Origin: CAWDDA01 sp963813345
GTDB lineage: Bacteria > Acidobacteriota > Blastocatellia > RBC074
DNA: 64,000 bases
Assembly: GCA_963813345.1 (NCBI GenBank)
Contig: CAWEYR010000019.1
Span: 1-64,000 of the forward strand
Direction: 5' to 3'
Part shown: piece after piece, positions 28,776-37,579 of the stretch
Layout: each line of letters starts with the position of its first letter
Numbering within the stretch: the stretch's first letter is position 1
Notes under the pieces: model-generated
The model's database searches: none
What the model was told of the DNA's origin: nothing
The model's input: only the letters and a program-made list of their open reading frames with translations
Made by a program: the position numbers and the translations under genes

Positions 28776-28849
28776 CCTTGAATCGAGGAGGAGTAAAGCC
28801 TGAAACGTCGTCGCACTCTTTCATCCGAAGAGCTGCAGAAAACTGCAAC

Positions 28850-29040
28850 GTCCTTCAGGCAGGTCTCCTGACTTGGCTCGATGGGACGCTCGCCTTCTCG
28901 CGTTTGAACGAAACGCAATGGCCTCGTGAGCGCACCGGGATAGTTCCGAGCCTTACAGTGGCGGTGACCGCGCGGGATTCTCACCCGCTTCCCTATTCTC
29001 CACGAGGCAAGACGTACTCACCTCTGGCACCTGAAGGCAA
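28850..29040 (-). promoter_or_regulatory. Cobalamin riboswitch
   Basis: The minus strand holds the conserved aptamer core: 'AATAGGGAAGCGGGTGAGAA', then 'CGCGCGGTCACCGCCACTGT' and the B12 box 'AGTCAGGAGACCTGCC' near the 3' end. CCTTCAGG at about 29036-29029 pairs with CCTGAAGG at 28860-28853 to close stem P1. It precedes btuF-btuC-btuD-receptor on the same strand, so B12 should repress the whole uptake operon. Confidence 0.95.
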
Positions 29041-29066
29041 AAGAAAGATCAATTACGCAATCGCGG

Positions 29067-29097
29067 ACACTAGCACGCCCTCATGGACGGGTGTCAA
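29067..29097 (-). promoter_or_regulatory. Candidate promoter of the B12 operon
   Basis: On the minus strand a perfect TTGACA (29097-29092) and a weak TAGTGT (29072-29067) lie 19 bases apart, just upstream of the riboswitch. Position fits well; the -10 match and spacing are poor. Confidence 0.4.
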
Positions 29098-29100
29098 TCA

Positions 29101-29220
29101 CCTGGGAGCGCAAACATTTGGAGTGCGGCGGCTTGGCGCCGCTTCTAGTCTCCCGTATAGTTACCCGTATGGGGGACTAAAGCGGCGCCAAGCCGCCGCA
29201 CTCCAAATCGCGCTCCCAGG
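29101..29220. repeat. Long hairpin repeat, family C variant
   Basis: A 120-base near-perfect palindrome: CCTGGGAGCG...TTTGGAGTGCGGCGGCTTGG on the left and its complement on the right, with a short loop near 29155-29170. It separates the divergent B12 operon and nucleotide-sugar dehydrogenase gene. Confidence 0.9.
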
Positions 29221-29306
29221 AGTGGTTCCGACTTGATGTAGTCAAATGATCATGTAAGAGTGAGTGCTTTCCACTCTCTTAGCCGTGGGTCAAAGGAGTT
29301 AGCGTT

Positions 29307-30636
29307 TTGTCAGCAAGTGAAGTTCTCCTTGAAAAAATCGCCACACGAAGTGCGCGAGTAGGCGTTATCGGTCTGGGATATGTAGGTCTTCCGCTCGCGG
29401 TCGAGTTCGCGCGTAACGGCTTTACTGCAATCGGATTCGAAGTCGACAAACCCAAAGTCGCGCGCATCAATTCAGGTGAGTCGTACATACCCGACGTACC
29501 GACGAGCGATCTCGCCGCCGTCGTCAACGCTGACAAATTGCAAGCGACAACCGACTTCGGGATGCTCGGCACGGTAGACGTCATCATCATCTGCGTTCCG
29601 ACACCACTCCGAAAAACAAAAGAACCCGATGTCTCATTTATTCTCGATGCCGCCGGAAGGATTCAGGATACGCTTCGCTCGGGTCAGCTGATCATCCTTG
29701 AATCGACGACATACCCCGGGACCACGGATGAAGTCCTGCTTCCAATGATGGAAGAGACAGGAATGAAGATCGACGAGGACTATTTCCTCGCGTTTTCGCC
29801 CGAGCGAATCGATCCCGGTAATGCAAATTTCCATACAAGAAACATTCCCAAAGTTGTCGGAGGAGTCAGCGAGAAAAGCACCGCTGTAGCAGCCGCCATT
29901 TATGGCGCTATCGTAGAAAACGTTCACACCGTGAGCTCGGCGCGTGTTGCCGAGACATGCAAACTGCTCGAAAACACGTTCCGGGCAGTAAACATCGGTC
30001 TCGTGAACGAACTGTCGCAGCTCTGTCATACGCTCGAGATAGACACATGGGAGGTTATCCAGGCCGCTGCAACGAAGCCATTCGGATTCATGGCGTTCTT
30101 TCCTGGCCCGGGCATAGGGGGGCACTGCATACCATTAGACCCCCATTACCTTTCGTGGAAGGCGCGGATGCATGGTTTTGAAGCGAGGTTTATTTCGCTT
30201 GCAGAGGAAGTCAACTCGCGAATGCCGGAGCACGTCGTCGAGCTTGTGACGATGGGCCTCAATCGCAATCGCAAGGCAGTGAATGGCTCGAAGATCCTGA
30301 TCCTCGGCGTCGCGTACAAGCGCGACATCGATGATGTTCGTGAGAGCCCCGCGCTCGCAATCATCGAAAAATTGAGAGAGATGGGTGGCGAAGTCGCGTA
30401 TCACGATCCGTATATTCCGGAGGATCCGGCTCGAAAGCGAATCGCACGACAAGCTGACGAGTGTCGAACTGACCGAGGCCAGAGTCAGTCAATCGGATTG
30501 CGTGGTCATTGTGACCGACCATCAGACAATCGATTACGGATGGGTCGTTGAACACGCGCCATTGCTGCTCGATACACGCAATGCGACGAGGCAGCTCACG
30601 AATCCTGAACTAGCAAAGAAGATCATCAGGCTGTGA
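29307..30636 (+). CDS. Nucleotide-sugar dehydrogenase (UDP-HexNAc 6-dehydrogenase type), +1 frameshift
   Basis: About 443 residues. The NAD-binding 'RVGVIGLGYVGLPLAVEFAR' and the catalytic Cys box 'GPGIGGHCIPLDPHYL' match the WbpA/WecC group, which oxidise UDP-N-acetyl sugars to uronates for surface polysaccharides. TTG 29307 with AGGAG at 29293-29297 is the start. After 'YHDPYIPE' (about 30420) one surplus base shifts the frame. The alternative frame continues 'ELTEARVSQSDCVVIVTDHQ' to the TGA at 30634, the normal C-terminal domain. Confidence 0.9.
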
Positions 30637-30659
30637 GCCTGGGAGCGCCCCCCCACGTG

Positions 30660-31625
30660 CTACCACTCTCCGGTTTTATCCCACGCGAAAGGTCTGAGCC
30701 TGGCAAGCATCCCGGAGGTCAGCTCTCTTCCATCGGACACGCTGACATTGTTTGCAACGTGCTTTGGCGATCGCATTCCGGGAATGACTGTGCTCACTGC
30801 CGGATGACTCAGAATAAATCGCAAGGCCAGTTCCGGCAGACTGTCGGCTTCGGCGCCAAGCAGGAGCTTGAGTCGTTCTGCTCGATTGAAGACCTTCGTC
30901 TTGCGGTCATCGCGGAAATACCACTCGCGAAAGTCGCCATCGGCGAAAACGGTGTCAGGACGGATCGCACCAGTCAGACCACCTTCGTCAAAGGGCACTC
31001 GCGCTATCACACCTATGTCGAGCGCCTGGCACACCGGAAAAAGTTCAGCCTCCGGCGCCTGTTCGAAAATGTTGTAGATCACCTGAACTGTATCGATGTG
31101 GCCAGCCTTCAGTACGCGGATCGCGTTCGCCGGCTGGTAATCATTGATCGAGATACCGAAAAAGCGGACTTTTCCCTGCTCGCGCAATCTCGTCATTGCT
31201 TCAAGCCATTCAGCATCGTCTGTCCAGTCATCCTGCCAGACGTGAAACTGCTGCAGATCAATGGTGTCGATCCCGAGATTCGAGAGGCTCTCTTCAGTGC
31301 ATCTGACGATGTATTCAGCCGGGAAGACTTCCTGAAGGGGTACCTTTGGCGCTGGCCACGTTCGGTTCTTCGGCGGAATCTTGGAAGCAATGTAGATGCG
31401 CTCGCGTCGTGAACGGACGACCTCACCGACCAGGCGCTCACTATGGCCCTCGCCATACGCGAGCGCGGTGTCTATGAAATTGACGCCAAGGTCTATCGCG
31501 CGTTCGAGAGCGTTCAGTGCTTCGTGATCAGTGCCGCCCAGCCATTGAACTCCACCGATACCCCAGGCGCCGTAGCCGATTTCAGATACTTCGAGTCCTG
31601 TTCGTCCCAGCCGTCGATATTTCAT
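30660..31625 (-). CDS. Aldo/keto reductase
   Basis: A 321-residue NADPH-dependent oxidoreductase of the AKR fold. 'MKYRRLGRTGLEVSEIGYGA', 'GVNFIDTALAYGEGHSERLV' (catalytic Asp and Tyr), 'IYIASKIPP' (catalytic Lys) and 'GKVRFFGISIN' are visible. The C-terminal 'RFILSHPAVSTVIPGMRS' binds the cofactor. ATG 31625 starts the conserved part; the upstream extension lies in a repeat. No substrate can be inferred. It is convergent with the nucleotide-sugar dehydrogenase. Confidence 0.9.
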   Translation of the reverse strand: MKYRRLGRTGLEVSEIGYGAWGIGGVQWLGGTDHEALNALERAIDLGVNFIDTALAYGEGHSERLVGEVVRSRRERIYIASKIPPKNRTWPAPKVPLQEVFPAEYIVRCTEESLSNLGIDTIDLQQFHVWQDDWTDDAEWLEAMTRLREQGKVRFFGISINDYQPANAIRVLKAGHIDTVQVIYNIFEQAPEAELFPVCQALDIGVIARVPFDEGGLTGAIRPDTVFADGDFREWYFRDDRKTKVFNRAERLKLLLGAEADSLPELALRFILSHPAVSTVIPGMRSPKHVANNVSVSDGRELTSGMLARLRPFAWDKTGEW

Positions 31626-31660
31626 GACCGAAGATTTACCACGGGACGCGCAAAAAAACA

Positions 31661-31817
31661 TAGGGTATGTTGTACCGCCCTGGGAGCGCCGGCCTCTGGC
31701 CGGCCACGAGCCGCGAAGCGTGCGAGTCGTGGTGAGTCCTTGTGCTGAAGACTCGCACGCTTCGCGGCTCGTGGCCGGCCAGAGGCCAGCGCTCCCAGGG
31801 CGGTACAACATACCCTA
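31661..31817. repeat. Long hairpin repeat, composite of families A and C
   Basis: Outer arms TAGGGTATGTTGTACCGCCC and its complement; next CTGGGAGCGCCGGCCTCTGG; then GAGCCGCGAAGCGTGCGAGT. Total about 157 bases with a short loop near 31735. A close relative lacking the outer arm is at 41918-42031. It lies between divergent aldo/keto reductase and aminopeptidase P genes. Confidence 0.9.
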
Positions 31818-31863
31818 CTACATGCCATAATGTCCTGATCTACGAGAGACCAGGAGGTTGTAC

Positions 31864-33441
31864 GTGATTAAGCCCTTGATTGCGTTTCTATTTGTTGTTC
31901 TGCAAACGTGGGGTACTGCGCCACCGGCTCCAACCATACCGGAAGCCGAGCGTTTGAAAGAATTGGCGGGCCGCCGGCAGGAAGTCATGAAGCGGATTGG
32001 CGATCGCGGCGTCCTTGTCCTTTTCAGTTCGGAGCCACGCGTATACACGGGCGACGTCGATTATCACTACCGGCAGGAGAATAATCTCTACTACCTGACA
32101 GGGATCAAGCAGGCTGGAGTGACGCTCGTGCTGGTTCCTGGTGCAAAGCGCAACCGCGAAATTCTGTTTGCGCCTCCGCGCGATCCACGCAACGAGACGT
32201 GGAATGGACGCATGATGTCGTTTGACGAGTTTCGTTCACGAAGCGGCGTCGAAACAGTCATCGATGCGAAGCTTCTTGGAAACTTTCTGGCAACGATTGC
32301 ACCGCGAGCGGCCGGTGCGCTACCAGAACGTCCCGCGCAGAATCCCGATGACAACCAGCTGAAGGCATGGCGCGAAGACGCGAGTTCGATTATCGAAGCA
32401 TCGCGAGCCGAGAAGGTCGACCTCTATCTGCTGATTCCATCTGAGCGCGAATCCCGCGAGTATCGCAGGGAACAGGCTCTTGCATCGTCGCTCGGTTCGT
32501 TCGCAACCGGACTGAATGTACGCAATGCAGCACCAATCTTTGCCGAGCTTCGCCTTCGCAAGTCCGCGTGGGAGATCAAGCTGTTGCAGCACGCAGTCGA
32601 TATTTCGGGCGAGGCCTTTCAGCGAGTTTTTGCTGTCGCTGCGCCGGGTATGTATGAGTACGAAATACAGGCAGAGTTTGAATATACATTCCGCCGGCGC
32701 AATGCGGATAGCTGGGGATATCCGTGCATCGTTGGCGGAGGAGCGAACGCAACCACGCTGCACTACATTACAACTCAGGACAAATTGGCTGATACAAGCC
32801 TTCTACTGATGGACTGTGCAGCTGAATACGATCATTACACGGCAGACATCACGCGGACCCTTCCGGTCAACGGCAAATTCACGCCGGCACAGGCTGATAT
32901 TTACCGCATCGTATATCAGGCTCAGGAAGAATCGATCAAGCAGGTGCGCGCCGGAAATGTTGTTGGAAGACGTGTCGATCCGAAGATTCCTGCAACGTCG
33001 GTACACGGGCGATCCGCGGAGGTCATCAAGGACGGTTTGCTTCGGCTTGGGCTGATCACGTCAAAAGATAATGAAGAATACCGCATCTGGTTTATGCACG
33101 GGACAAGTCACTGGCTGGGAATGAATGTGCACGATGTCGGTGACTATGCGACTCCCCTGGCACCGGGGATGGTACTCACGGTTGAGCCCGGAATCTACAT
33201 TCGCCCTGATGCCCTTGATGTTCTCCCGAATACACCTGAGATGGAGAAGTTCAAGCAGGCAGTCCGGCCTGCATTCGAGAAGTACAAAGGCATCGGTGTC
33301 AGGATCGAGGATGACATCCTGGTGACAGCGGGTGAGCCAAAGAATCTTTCAGCCGCAATTCCTCGCAAGCTCGAGGATGTCGAGCAGGCGATGGCCCGCT
33401 TGCGAAAACCTGAAGAAAGGGCAAGAGCAGCAAGCAGGTAG
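31864..33441 (+). CDS. pepP: Xaa-Pro aminopeptidase (aminopeptidase P), exported
   Basis: About 525 residues. GTG 31864 is preferred because AGGAGG (31852-31857) is six bases upstream. A signal peptide ('LIAFLFVVLQTWGTAPPAP') precedes the N-terminal AMP_N domain ('YHYRQENNLYYLTG') and the pita-bread metallopeptidase domain. Metal ligands are seen in 'LLMDCAAEYDHYTADITRT', 'MHGTSHWLGMNVHD', 'VLTVEPGIY' and 'GVRIEDDILV'. The enzyme removes N-terminal residues before proline. The signal peptide suggests periplasmic peptide degradation. Confidence 0.93.
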   Translation: MIKPLIAFLFVVLQTWGTAPPAPTIPEAERLKELAGRRQEVMKRIGDRGVLVLFSSEPRVYTGDVDYHYRQENNLYYLTGIKQAGVTLVLVPGAKRNREILFAPPRDPRNETWNGRMMSFDEFRSRSGVETVIDAKLLGNFLATIAPRAAGALPERPAQNPDDNQLKAWREDASSIIEASRAEKVDLYLLIPSERESREYRREQALASSLGSFATGLNVRNAAPIFAELRLRKSAWEIKLLQHAVDISGEAFQRVFAVAAPGMYEYEIQAEFEYTFRRRNADSWGYPCIVGGGANATTLHYITTQDKLADTSLLLMDCAAEYDHYTADITRTLPVNGKFTPAQADIYRIVYQAQEESIKQVRAGNVVGRRVDPKIPATSVHGRSAEVIKDGLLRLGLITSKDNEEYRIWFMHGTSHWLGMNVHDVGDYATPLAPGMVLTVEPGIYIRPDALDVLPNTPEMEKFKQAVRPAFEKYKGIGVRIEDDILVTAGEPKNLSAAIPRKLEDVEQAMARLRKPEERARAASR

Positions 33442-33453
33442 AGTCGTGAATTG

Positions 33454-34116
33454 ATGGCACGAAAGCTGATCGATGTGAGCCACGCTATCGAAGCGGGAAT
33501 GGTCACCTATCCCGGACTTCCGGGTCCGGAAGTTTCCGACCATCTGAGCCGCGAAGGTTCACGCGGGAAGTATTCGCCCGGGACTACATTTCAAATCGCG
33601 AAGATCGATATGATCGCCAATACCGGCACATATCTCGATTCACCTTTTCACCGTTTTGGTGACCGCGAGGACCTTGGGATGCTTCCGCTTGACTCGGTAG
33701 CAGACCTGCCTGGTCTCGTTATCGATGCGACGTCTCGTCGCAGCCGTTCAATCGGACCTGACCTTTTTGCCGGGTACTCGCTCAGTCGTAAGGCGGTTCT
33801 GATCAAGACGCTCTGGGATCGACACTGGAGAACGCCGCAGTACGGCGCCGGACATCCTTTTTTGACGCAGGCGGCTGTCGAACAACTGGTCGCATCCAGA
33901 GTCGCATTGGTTGGAATCGATTCACTCAATATCGATGATACAGATGATGGAACGCGACCAGCTCACACCTTGCTTCTCGAGGCGGGGATTCCGATCGTCG
34001 AGCATCTTTGCCGGCTGGACGAGCTACCTCAAACCGGATTTCGATTTCATTGTGCACCGGTAAAGTTTCGTGGTGTCGGAAGTTTTCCAGTGCGCGCATA
34101 TGCCGTGGTGGAATAG
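33454..34116 (+). CDS. Cyclase/kynurenine formamidase-like protein with altered metal motif
   Basis: A 220-residue member of the cyclase family (PF04199). Common parts: 'LIDVSHAIEAGMVTYPGLPG', 'LDSPFHRFGDREDLGMLPLD' and 'VGIDSLNIDDTDDGTRPAHT'. The usual HxGTHxD zinc motif reads 'NTGTYLD' here, so both histidines are replaced while Asp and the later His of 'SPFH' remain. Metal binding may differ or be lost. It begins 12 bases after pepP and probably shares its transcript. Confidence 0.82.
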   Translation: MARKLIDVSHAIEAGMVTYPGLPGPEVSDHLSREGSRGKYSPGTTFQIAKIDMIANTGTYLDSPFHRFGDREDLGMLPLDSVADLPGLVIDATSRRSRSIGPDLFAGYSLSRKAVLIKTLWDRHWRTPQYGAGHPFLTQAAVEQLVASRVALVGIDSLNIDDTDDGTRPAHTLLLEAGIPIVEHLCRLDELPQTGFRFHCAPVKFRGVGSFPVRAYAVVE

Positions 34117-34286
34117 GGGTCAGGGGTCAGTGGTCAGGGTCAGGGTCAGTGGATAGTGTCGGGGTCAGTCAGGAGTTCAAGCTTCAGCTTGCTCTTATCA
34201 GTCGACAACGATCCAGCAAGCTAAAGCTTGAACTCCATACACCGACCCCTGACCCCCGACCCCGACCCCCGACCCCTGACTCCTAC
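34117..34286. repeat. Hairpin repeat, family B with GGGTCAGGGGTCAG flanks
   Basis: Inner arms GGAGTTCAAGCTTCAGCTTGC and GCAAGCTAAAGCTTGAACTCC; flanks are tandem GGGGTCAG units on the left and CCCCTGACCCC/CCCCGACC units on the right. It lies between two genes on the same strand and begins at the stop codon of the cyclase gene. Confidence 0.85.
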
Positions 34287-34288
34287 AC

Positions 34289-34735
34289 ATGCCCATTCGG
34301 CTCTACTTACCAGAAACGCTTTTCGTTGTAGCGAGTCTTCCGCTGGCGGATTACGGACGCGCGCTCGAATCTCTACTGGCTCTCAAGGCCTCGGGCAATT
34401 TCACTTCACTGACGCGAGACAAGGATGAAGTCACAGTGATCATCTCTGAAGAGGAATGGTCAGAGATCTCAGCGAACTTCTCCGGGAGTGCGGTTCAACG
34501 GAGAAGGCGAATGATTGCTTTCGATACTGTTCTGGACTTTACCGTCGTTGGTTTCATAGCCGAGATCAGCCGCGCTCTGGCCGAAGCTGGAATCAGTATC
34601 CTCAATGTTTCAACCTACAAGACAGACCTGGTTTTCGTCGACGAATCACGTTTTGAAGATGCGGTCTGCGGCGGTGAAGCAGGCGCTCGTAACCATGCAT
34701 TACACTCACCTCTCCCAGCAATAACAAGGCAGTAA
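34289..34735 (+). CDS. ACT domain protein
   Basis: About 130-148 residues with tandem ACT-like halves of the type seen in YkkC/CASTOR-like proteins: 'VTVIISEEEWSEIS' and 'FTVVGFIAEISRALAEAGIS' followed by 'ILNVSTYKTDLVFVDES'. Such proteins sense amino acids. The C-terminal 'CGGEAGARNHALHSPLP' looks unnatural; an alternative frame from about 34662 reads 'SAAVKQALVTMHYTHLSQQ', so another small frameshift is possible. It is 14 bases before the trans-sulfuration gene and may sense its product or substrate. Confidence 0.75.
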   Translation: MPIRLYLPETLFVVASLPLADYGRALESLLALKASGNFTSLTRDKDEVTVIISEEEWSEISANFSGSAVQRRRRMIAFDTVLDFTVVGFIAEISRALAEAGISILNVSTYKTDLVFVDESRFEDAVCGGEAGARNHALHSPLPAITRQ

Positions 34736-34748
34736 CAGAAGCAAGCGA

Positions 34749-35945
34749 ATGATACACGATCCCGATAACGAAGCCGGCGCGCAAACGATCGCGGTTCATA
34801 CGTCGAGGGCGCTCAACCGCACGGCTGCGGTTAGTCCGCCGATATGGCAGACAACAACGTTCAGCGCCGAGAACGCGGAAGACTTTGCTGCGATCGCGAT
34901 TGCCACGAAACCTTCGGAGTTCTACACGCGCTACGGCAATCCGACGCACAGCCAGGTCGAAGCGACGATTGCTTCGCTCGAGGGCGCTGAAAGGGCCCTG
35001 ATCACAGGATCCGGGATGGGAGCGATCTTCGCATTGGTGATGAGCCATCTCGATCGCGGAGATCACATCATCGCGCAGCGCAATCATTACGCCGGCTCGA
35101 CTACGCTGTTCGCGGAGATTCTGCCGCGGTGGGGAATCGAATGTACGGTTGTCGATCAGACGCGATCCGAAGAGTTCTCTGCGGCACTGAAACCGAATAC
35201 GAAGCTCGTCTACGTTGAGACTCCGACCAATCCTTTGATGCAGATCACTGACCTTCAGGCGATCGCCGACCTGGCGAGATCAGCCGGGATACTCTCGGTC
35301 TGCGACAACACATTTGCGACGCCAATCAACCAGCGTCCACTTGCGCTCGGTATCGATGCGACAGTGCACAGCGCAACGAAGTACCTTGGCGGTCACCACG
35401 ATGTGACGGCGGGCGCGATTGCAGGAAGTGCGAAATTGATCGAGCGAGTATGGAAATTTGCAATCGTGTCGGGCGCGGCACTCAGTCCATTTGATGGCTG
35501 GCTGCTGCTGCGTGGTCTTCGAACAATCGGATTGCGAGTTGAGCGGCACAATCGGAATGCACTCGCACTTGGCCGGTTTCTCGAGGACCATCCGGCAGTC
35601 GCAAAGGTTTATTATCCGGGCCTCGAGTCGCATCCTCAACACGAGCTTGCAAAGCGCCAGATGTCCGGTTTCACAGGTATGCTGAGTGTCGAGCTTCGCG
35701 GCGGATTCGAGGCGGCGGAGCGACTGATCTCGAAGCTGCAGCTGGCGGTGCGTGCTGCAAGCCTTGGCGGATTCGAAACCCTTGTGGTGCATCCAGCCGC
35801 GATGTGGGGATTGCAGCTCAGCCCTGAGAAGCTTGCTGCTACGGGATTGAGTGACAGTCTTGTGCGCATATCGACCGGTATCGAAGATGAGGATGATTTG
35901 ATCCGCGATTTTGCGCAGGCGCTTGGAAGCAAAGATTCCGCCTGA
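34749..35945 (+). CDS. PLP-dependent trans-sulfuration enzyme (cystathionine synthase/lyase family)
   Basis: A 398-residue Cys/Met-metabolism PLP enzyme. The Schiff-base lysine is in 'DATVHSATKYLGGHHDV'; other marks are 'YTRYGNPTHSQVEATIASLE', 'TGSGMGAIFAL' and 'YVETPTNPLMQITDL'. Family members act as cystathionine gamma-synthase or lyase, homocysteine synthase or methionine gamma-lyase; sequence alone does not decide. The last codons ('SKDSA' and TGA) lie in the family A repeat at 35933, so the natural C-terminus may have been trimmed or extended by the element. Confidence 0.9.
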   Translation: MIHDPDNEAGAQTIAVHTSRALNRTAAVSPPIWQTTTFSAENAEDFAAIAIATKPSEFYTRYGNPTHSQVEATIASLEGAERALITGSGMGAIFALVMSHLDRGDHIIAQRNHYAGSTTLFAEILPRWGIECTVVDQTRSEEFSAALKPNTKLVYVETPTNPLMQITDLQAIADLARSAGILSVCDNTFATPINQRPLALGIDATVHSATKYLGGHHDVTAGAIAGSAKLIERVWKFAIVSGAALSPFDGWLLLRGLRTIGLRVERHNRNALALGRFLEDHPAVAKVYYPGLESHPQHELAKRQMSGFTGMLSVELRGGFEAAERLISKLQLAVRAASLGGFETLVVHPAAMWGLQLSPEKLAATGLSDSLVRISTGIEDEDDLIRDFAQALGSKDSA

Positions 35946-35962
35946 AGGCGGTACAACGTACA
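35933..35962. repeat. REP-like element, family A
   Basis: AGATTCCGCCTGAAGGCGG followed by TACAACGTACA. The palindrome CCGCCTGAAGGCGG includes the TGA stop of the trans-sulfuration gene, and ATG of the next gene starts five bases after the element. Confidence 0.85.
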
Positions 35963-35966
35963 CTAA

Positions 35967-36446
35967 ATGGGAACTGTTACAGTCAGGCATGCTCAGGCAG
36001 ATGATGCCACCACGTTTGTTTCGCTGGTTGAGGGTCTTGCTGATTATGAGAATCTTTCCCCGCCCGATGCTGCGGGGCGCGAAAGGCTGGTGGACGCGGC
36101 GTTTGGTGCAGCGAAGAGATTTGATGTTCTGTTGGCAGAAATTGCAGGGGATGCTGTCGGCTATGCCGTCATCTTCGAGACATACTCAACCTTCCTTGCG
36201 CGTCCCAAGCTGTTTCTTGAAGACCTCTTCGTAAAGCCCGAATTCCGCGGTTCGGGGGCCGGGCACGCGCTTATGCGCGCCTGCGCTCGCGAGGCCGTCG
36301 CTCGCGGCTGTGCGCGAATGGAGTGGGTTGTACTTGACTGGAACGAACCTGCAATCAGGTTCTATCAGGCACGAGGCGCATCCCATCTCAAGGAATGGTA
36401 CACATTTGCGCTCGATGAAACTGAACTCAAAGGTTTGTCGCTCTAG
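35967..36446 (+). CDS. GNAT acetyltransferase
   Basis: A 159-residue acetyltransferase. 'FLEDLFVKPEFRGSGAGHAL' contains the acetyl-CoA motif A (RxxGxG/A), with 'MEWVVLDWNEPAIRFYQARG' as motif B, close to the diamine N-acetyltransferase branch. Likely acts on a polyamine or amino-acid amine. It lies 21 bases after the trans-sulfuration gene with a repeat between. Confidence 0.85.
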   Translation: MGTVTVRHAQADDATTFVSLVEGLADYENLSPPDAAGRERLVDAAFGAAKRFDVLLAEIAGDAVGYAVIFETYSTFLARPKLFLEDLFVKPEFRGSGAGHALMRACAREAVARGCARMEWVVLDWNEPAIRFYQARGASHLKEWYTFALDETELKGLSL

Positions 36447-36471
36447 AAGGGAGCCGGCAAACGAAAATAGA

Positions 36472-36496
36472 GGAGAGGCTTTTTTAGAACCTCTCC
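36472..36496. terminator. Weak hairpin GGAGAGG/CCTCTCC
   Basis: Seven-base arms (36472-36478 and 36490-36496) around a T-rich loop, 26 bases after the GNAT stop and before the convergent hemF. The T run is in the loop and not after the stem, so terminator activity is doubtful. I see nothing else in 36447-36673. Confidence 0.3.
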
Positions 36497-36673
36497 CCGA
36501 AAGGCTAGCTTTGCTGGGATGAAAACATCAATGATGGTGCAAGATCAGTGCCACGGATAATAACGTCAGTCGCATTGAGCTTATCTCCTGATAGGTCGTG
36601 AGTTAGCCGCTAACACAGTCCTCGAATCGCTTTTCACAAGCACGCGAAACGTTCAGAATTTCGGATTCCCGAT

Positions 36674-37579
36674 TCAGTTTTTCGGAGAGTTAATCCAGTC
36701 CTGGGGCTGAAAAAAGCGGGTCGCTTCCGCTTCCGGCGAGCCCGGCTCTGGCTTGAAATCGTACTGCCAGATAGCCGTCGGCGGCAGCGACATGAGAATC
36801 GATTCAGTTCGGCCGCGCGTTTCAAGCCCGAAGATCGTGCCGCGATCATATACAAGATTGAACTCCGCGTAACGCCCGCGGCGAATCATCTGAAACCGGC
36901 GCTCTCGTTCGCTGAACTGTTGCGATGACCGGCGGAGGACGATCGGCAGATACGCGTCGAGGAACGCGCTGCCGGCATCTTTAACAAAAGCAAAGTGCCG
37001 GTCGAGATCACCCGTCAGATAATCAAAGAAAATGCCGCCAACTCCCCGCATCTCTCCGCGATGCTTGATGTAGAAATACTCGTCACACCACTTCTTAAAC
37101 CGGTCATAGTAATCGGGGGAATGCCGATCGCAGACGCGCTTGAGTGTCGTGTGAAAGTGAACGACATCTTCGATTACCGGGTAGTAGGGCGTCAGGTCGG
37201 AACCTCCTCCAAACCAGGACGCATCGCCCTTCTCGAGGTACCTGAAATTGGCGTGAACCGTTGGTACGTGAGGATTGAGCGGATGAATCACAAGCGAAAT
37301 CCCTGTAGCGCAGAAACTGCGGCCAGCACCGAGCTCGATCTTCGCCGCAAACGCTTCTGGGAGCTCACCTGCTACCGACGAGAAATTGACACCTGCCTTC
37401 TCGAAGATGTTGCCGTTCTCGATGATCCGCGTGCGACCACCACCACTGTCCTCGGAGGCTTGCGCGCCTTCTCTTTTCCAGTCATCAGTGCGGAAGCGGG
37501 CTCGTCCATCCAGCTTCTCGAGCGCATTGCAGATCTCGTCCTGCAACGATGAGAAAAACTTTTCGGCTTGCTCTCTCAC
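36674..37579 (-). CDS. hemF: Oxygen-dependent coproporphyrinogen III oxidase
   Basis: A 301-residue enzyme of heme synthesis that decarboxylates coproporphyrinogen III to protoporphyrinogen IX using O2. Conserved parts: 'GAGRSFCATGISLVIHPLNP', 'VHANFRYLE', 'WFGGGSDLTPYYP', 'KHRGEMRGVGGIFFDYL' and 'RRGRYAEFNLVYDRGTIFGL'. It starts at GTG 37579, overlapping the upstream stop (GTGA). The presence of HemF indicates aerobic growth. It is the last gene of a chained operon with oppD, oppF, a YIP1 protein and a PolX-like protein. Confidence 0.95.
   Translation of the reverse strand: MREQAEKFFSSLQDEICNALEKLDGRARFRTDDWKREGAQASEDSGGGRTRIIENGNIFEKAGVNFSSVAGELPEAFAAKIELGAGRSFCATGISLVIHPLNPHVPTVHANFRYLEKGDASWFGGGSDLTPYYPVIEDVVHFHTTLKRVCDRHSPDYYDRFKKWCDEYFYIKHRGEMRGVGGIFFDYLTGDLDRHFAFVKDAGSAFLDAYLPIVLRRSSQQFSERERRFQMIRRGRYAEFNLVYDRGTIFGLETRGRTESILMSLPPTAIWQYDFKPEPGSPEAEATRFFQPQDWINSPKN

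Noticed and set aside
28706..29236. A 176-codon plus-strand frame over the B12 leader
   Set aside because: It overlaps the riboswitch core and btuF start on the opposite strand; sequence is explained by conserved RNA elements.
31661..31817. Long palindrome as an insertion sequence or MITE with target duplications
   Set aside because: No transposase gene and no flanking direct repeat visible; kept as a non-coding hairpin repeat.
36447..36673. Possible tRNA or small RNA between GNAT and hemF
   Set aside because: No cloverleaf or strong promoter/terminator pair could be drawn; only a weak hairpin at 36472-36496.
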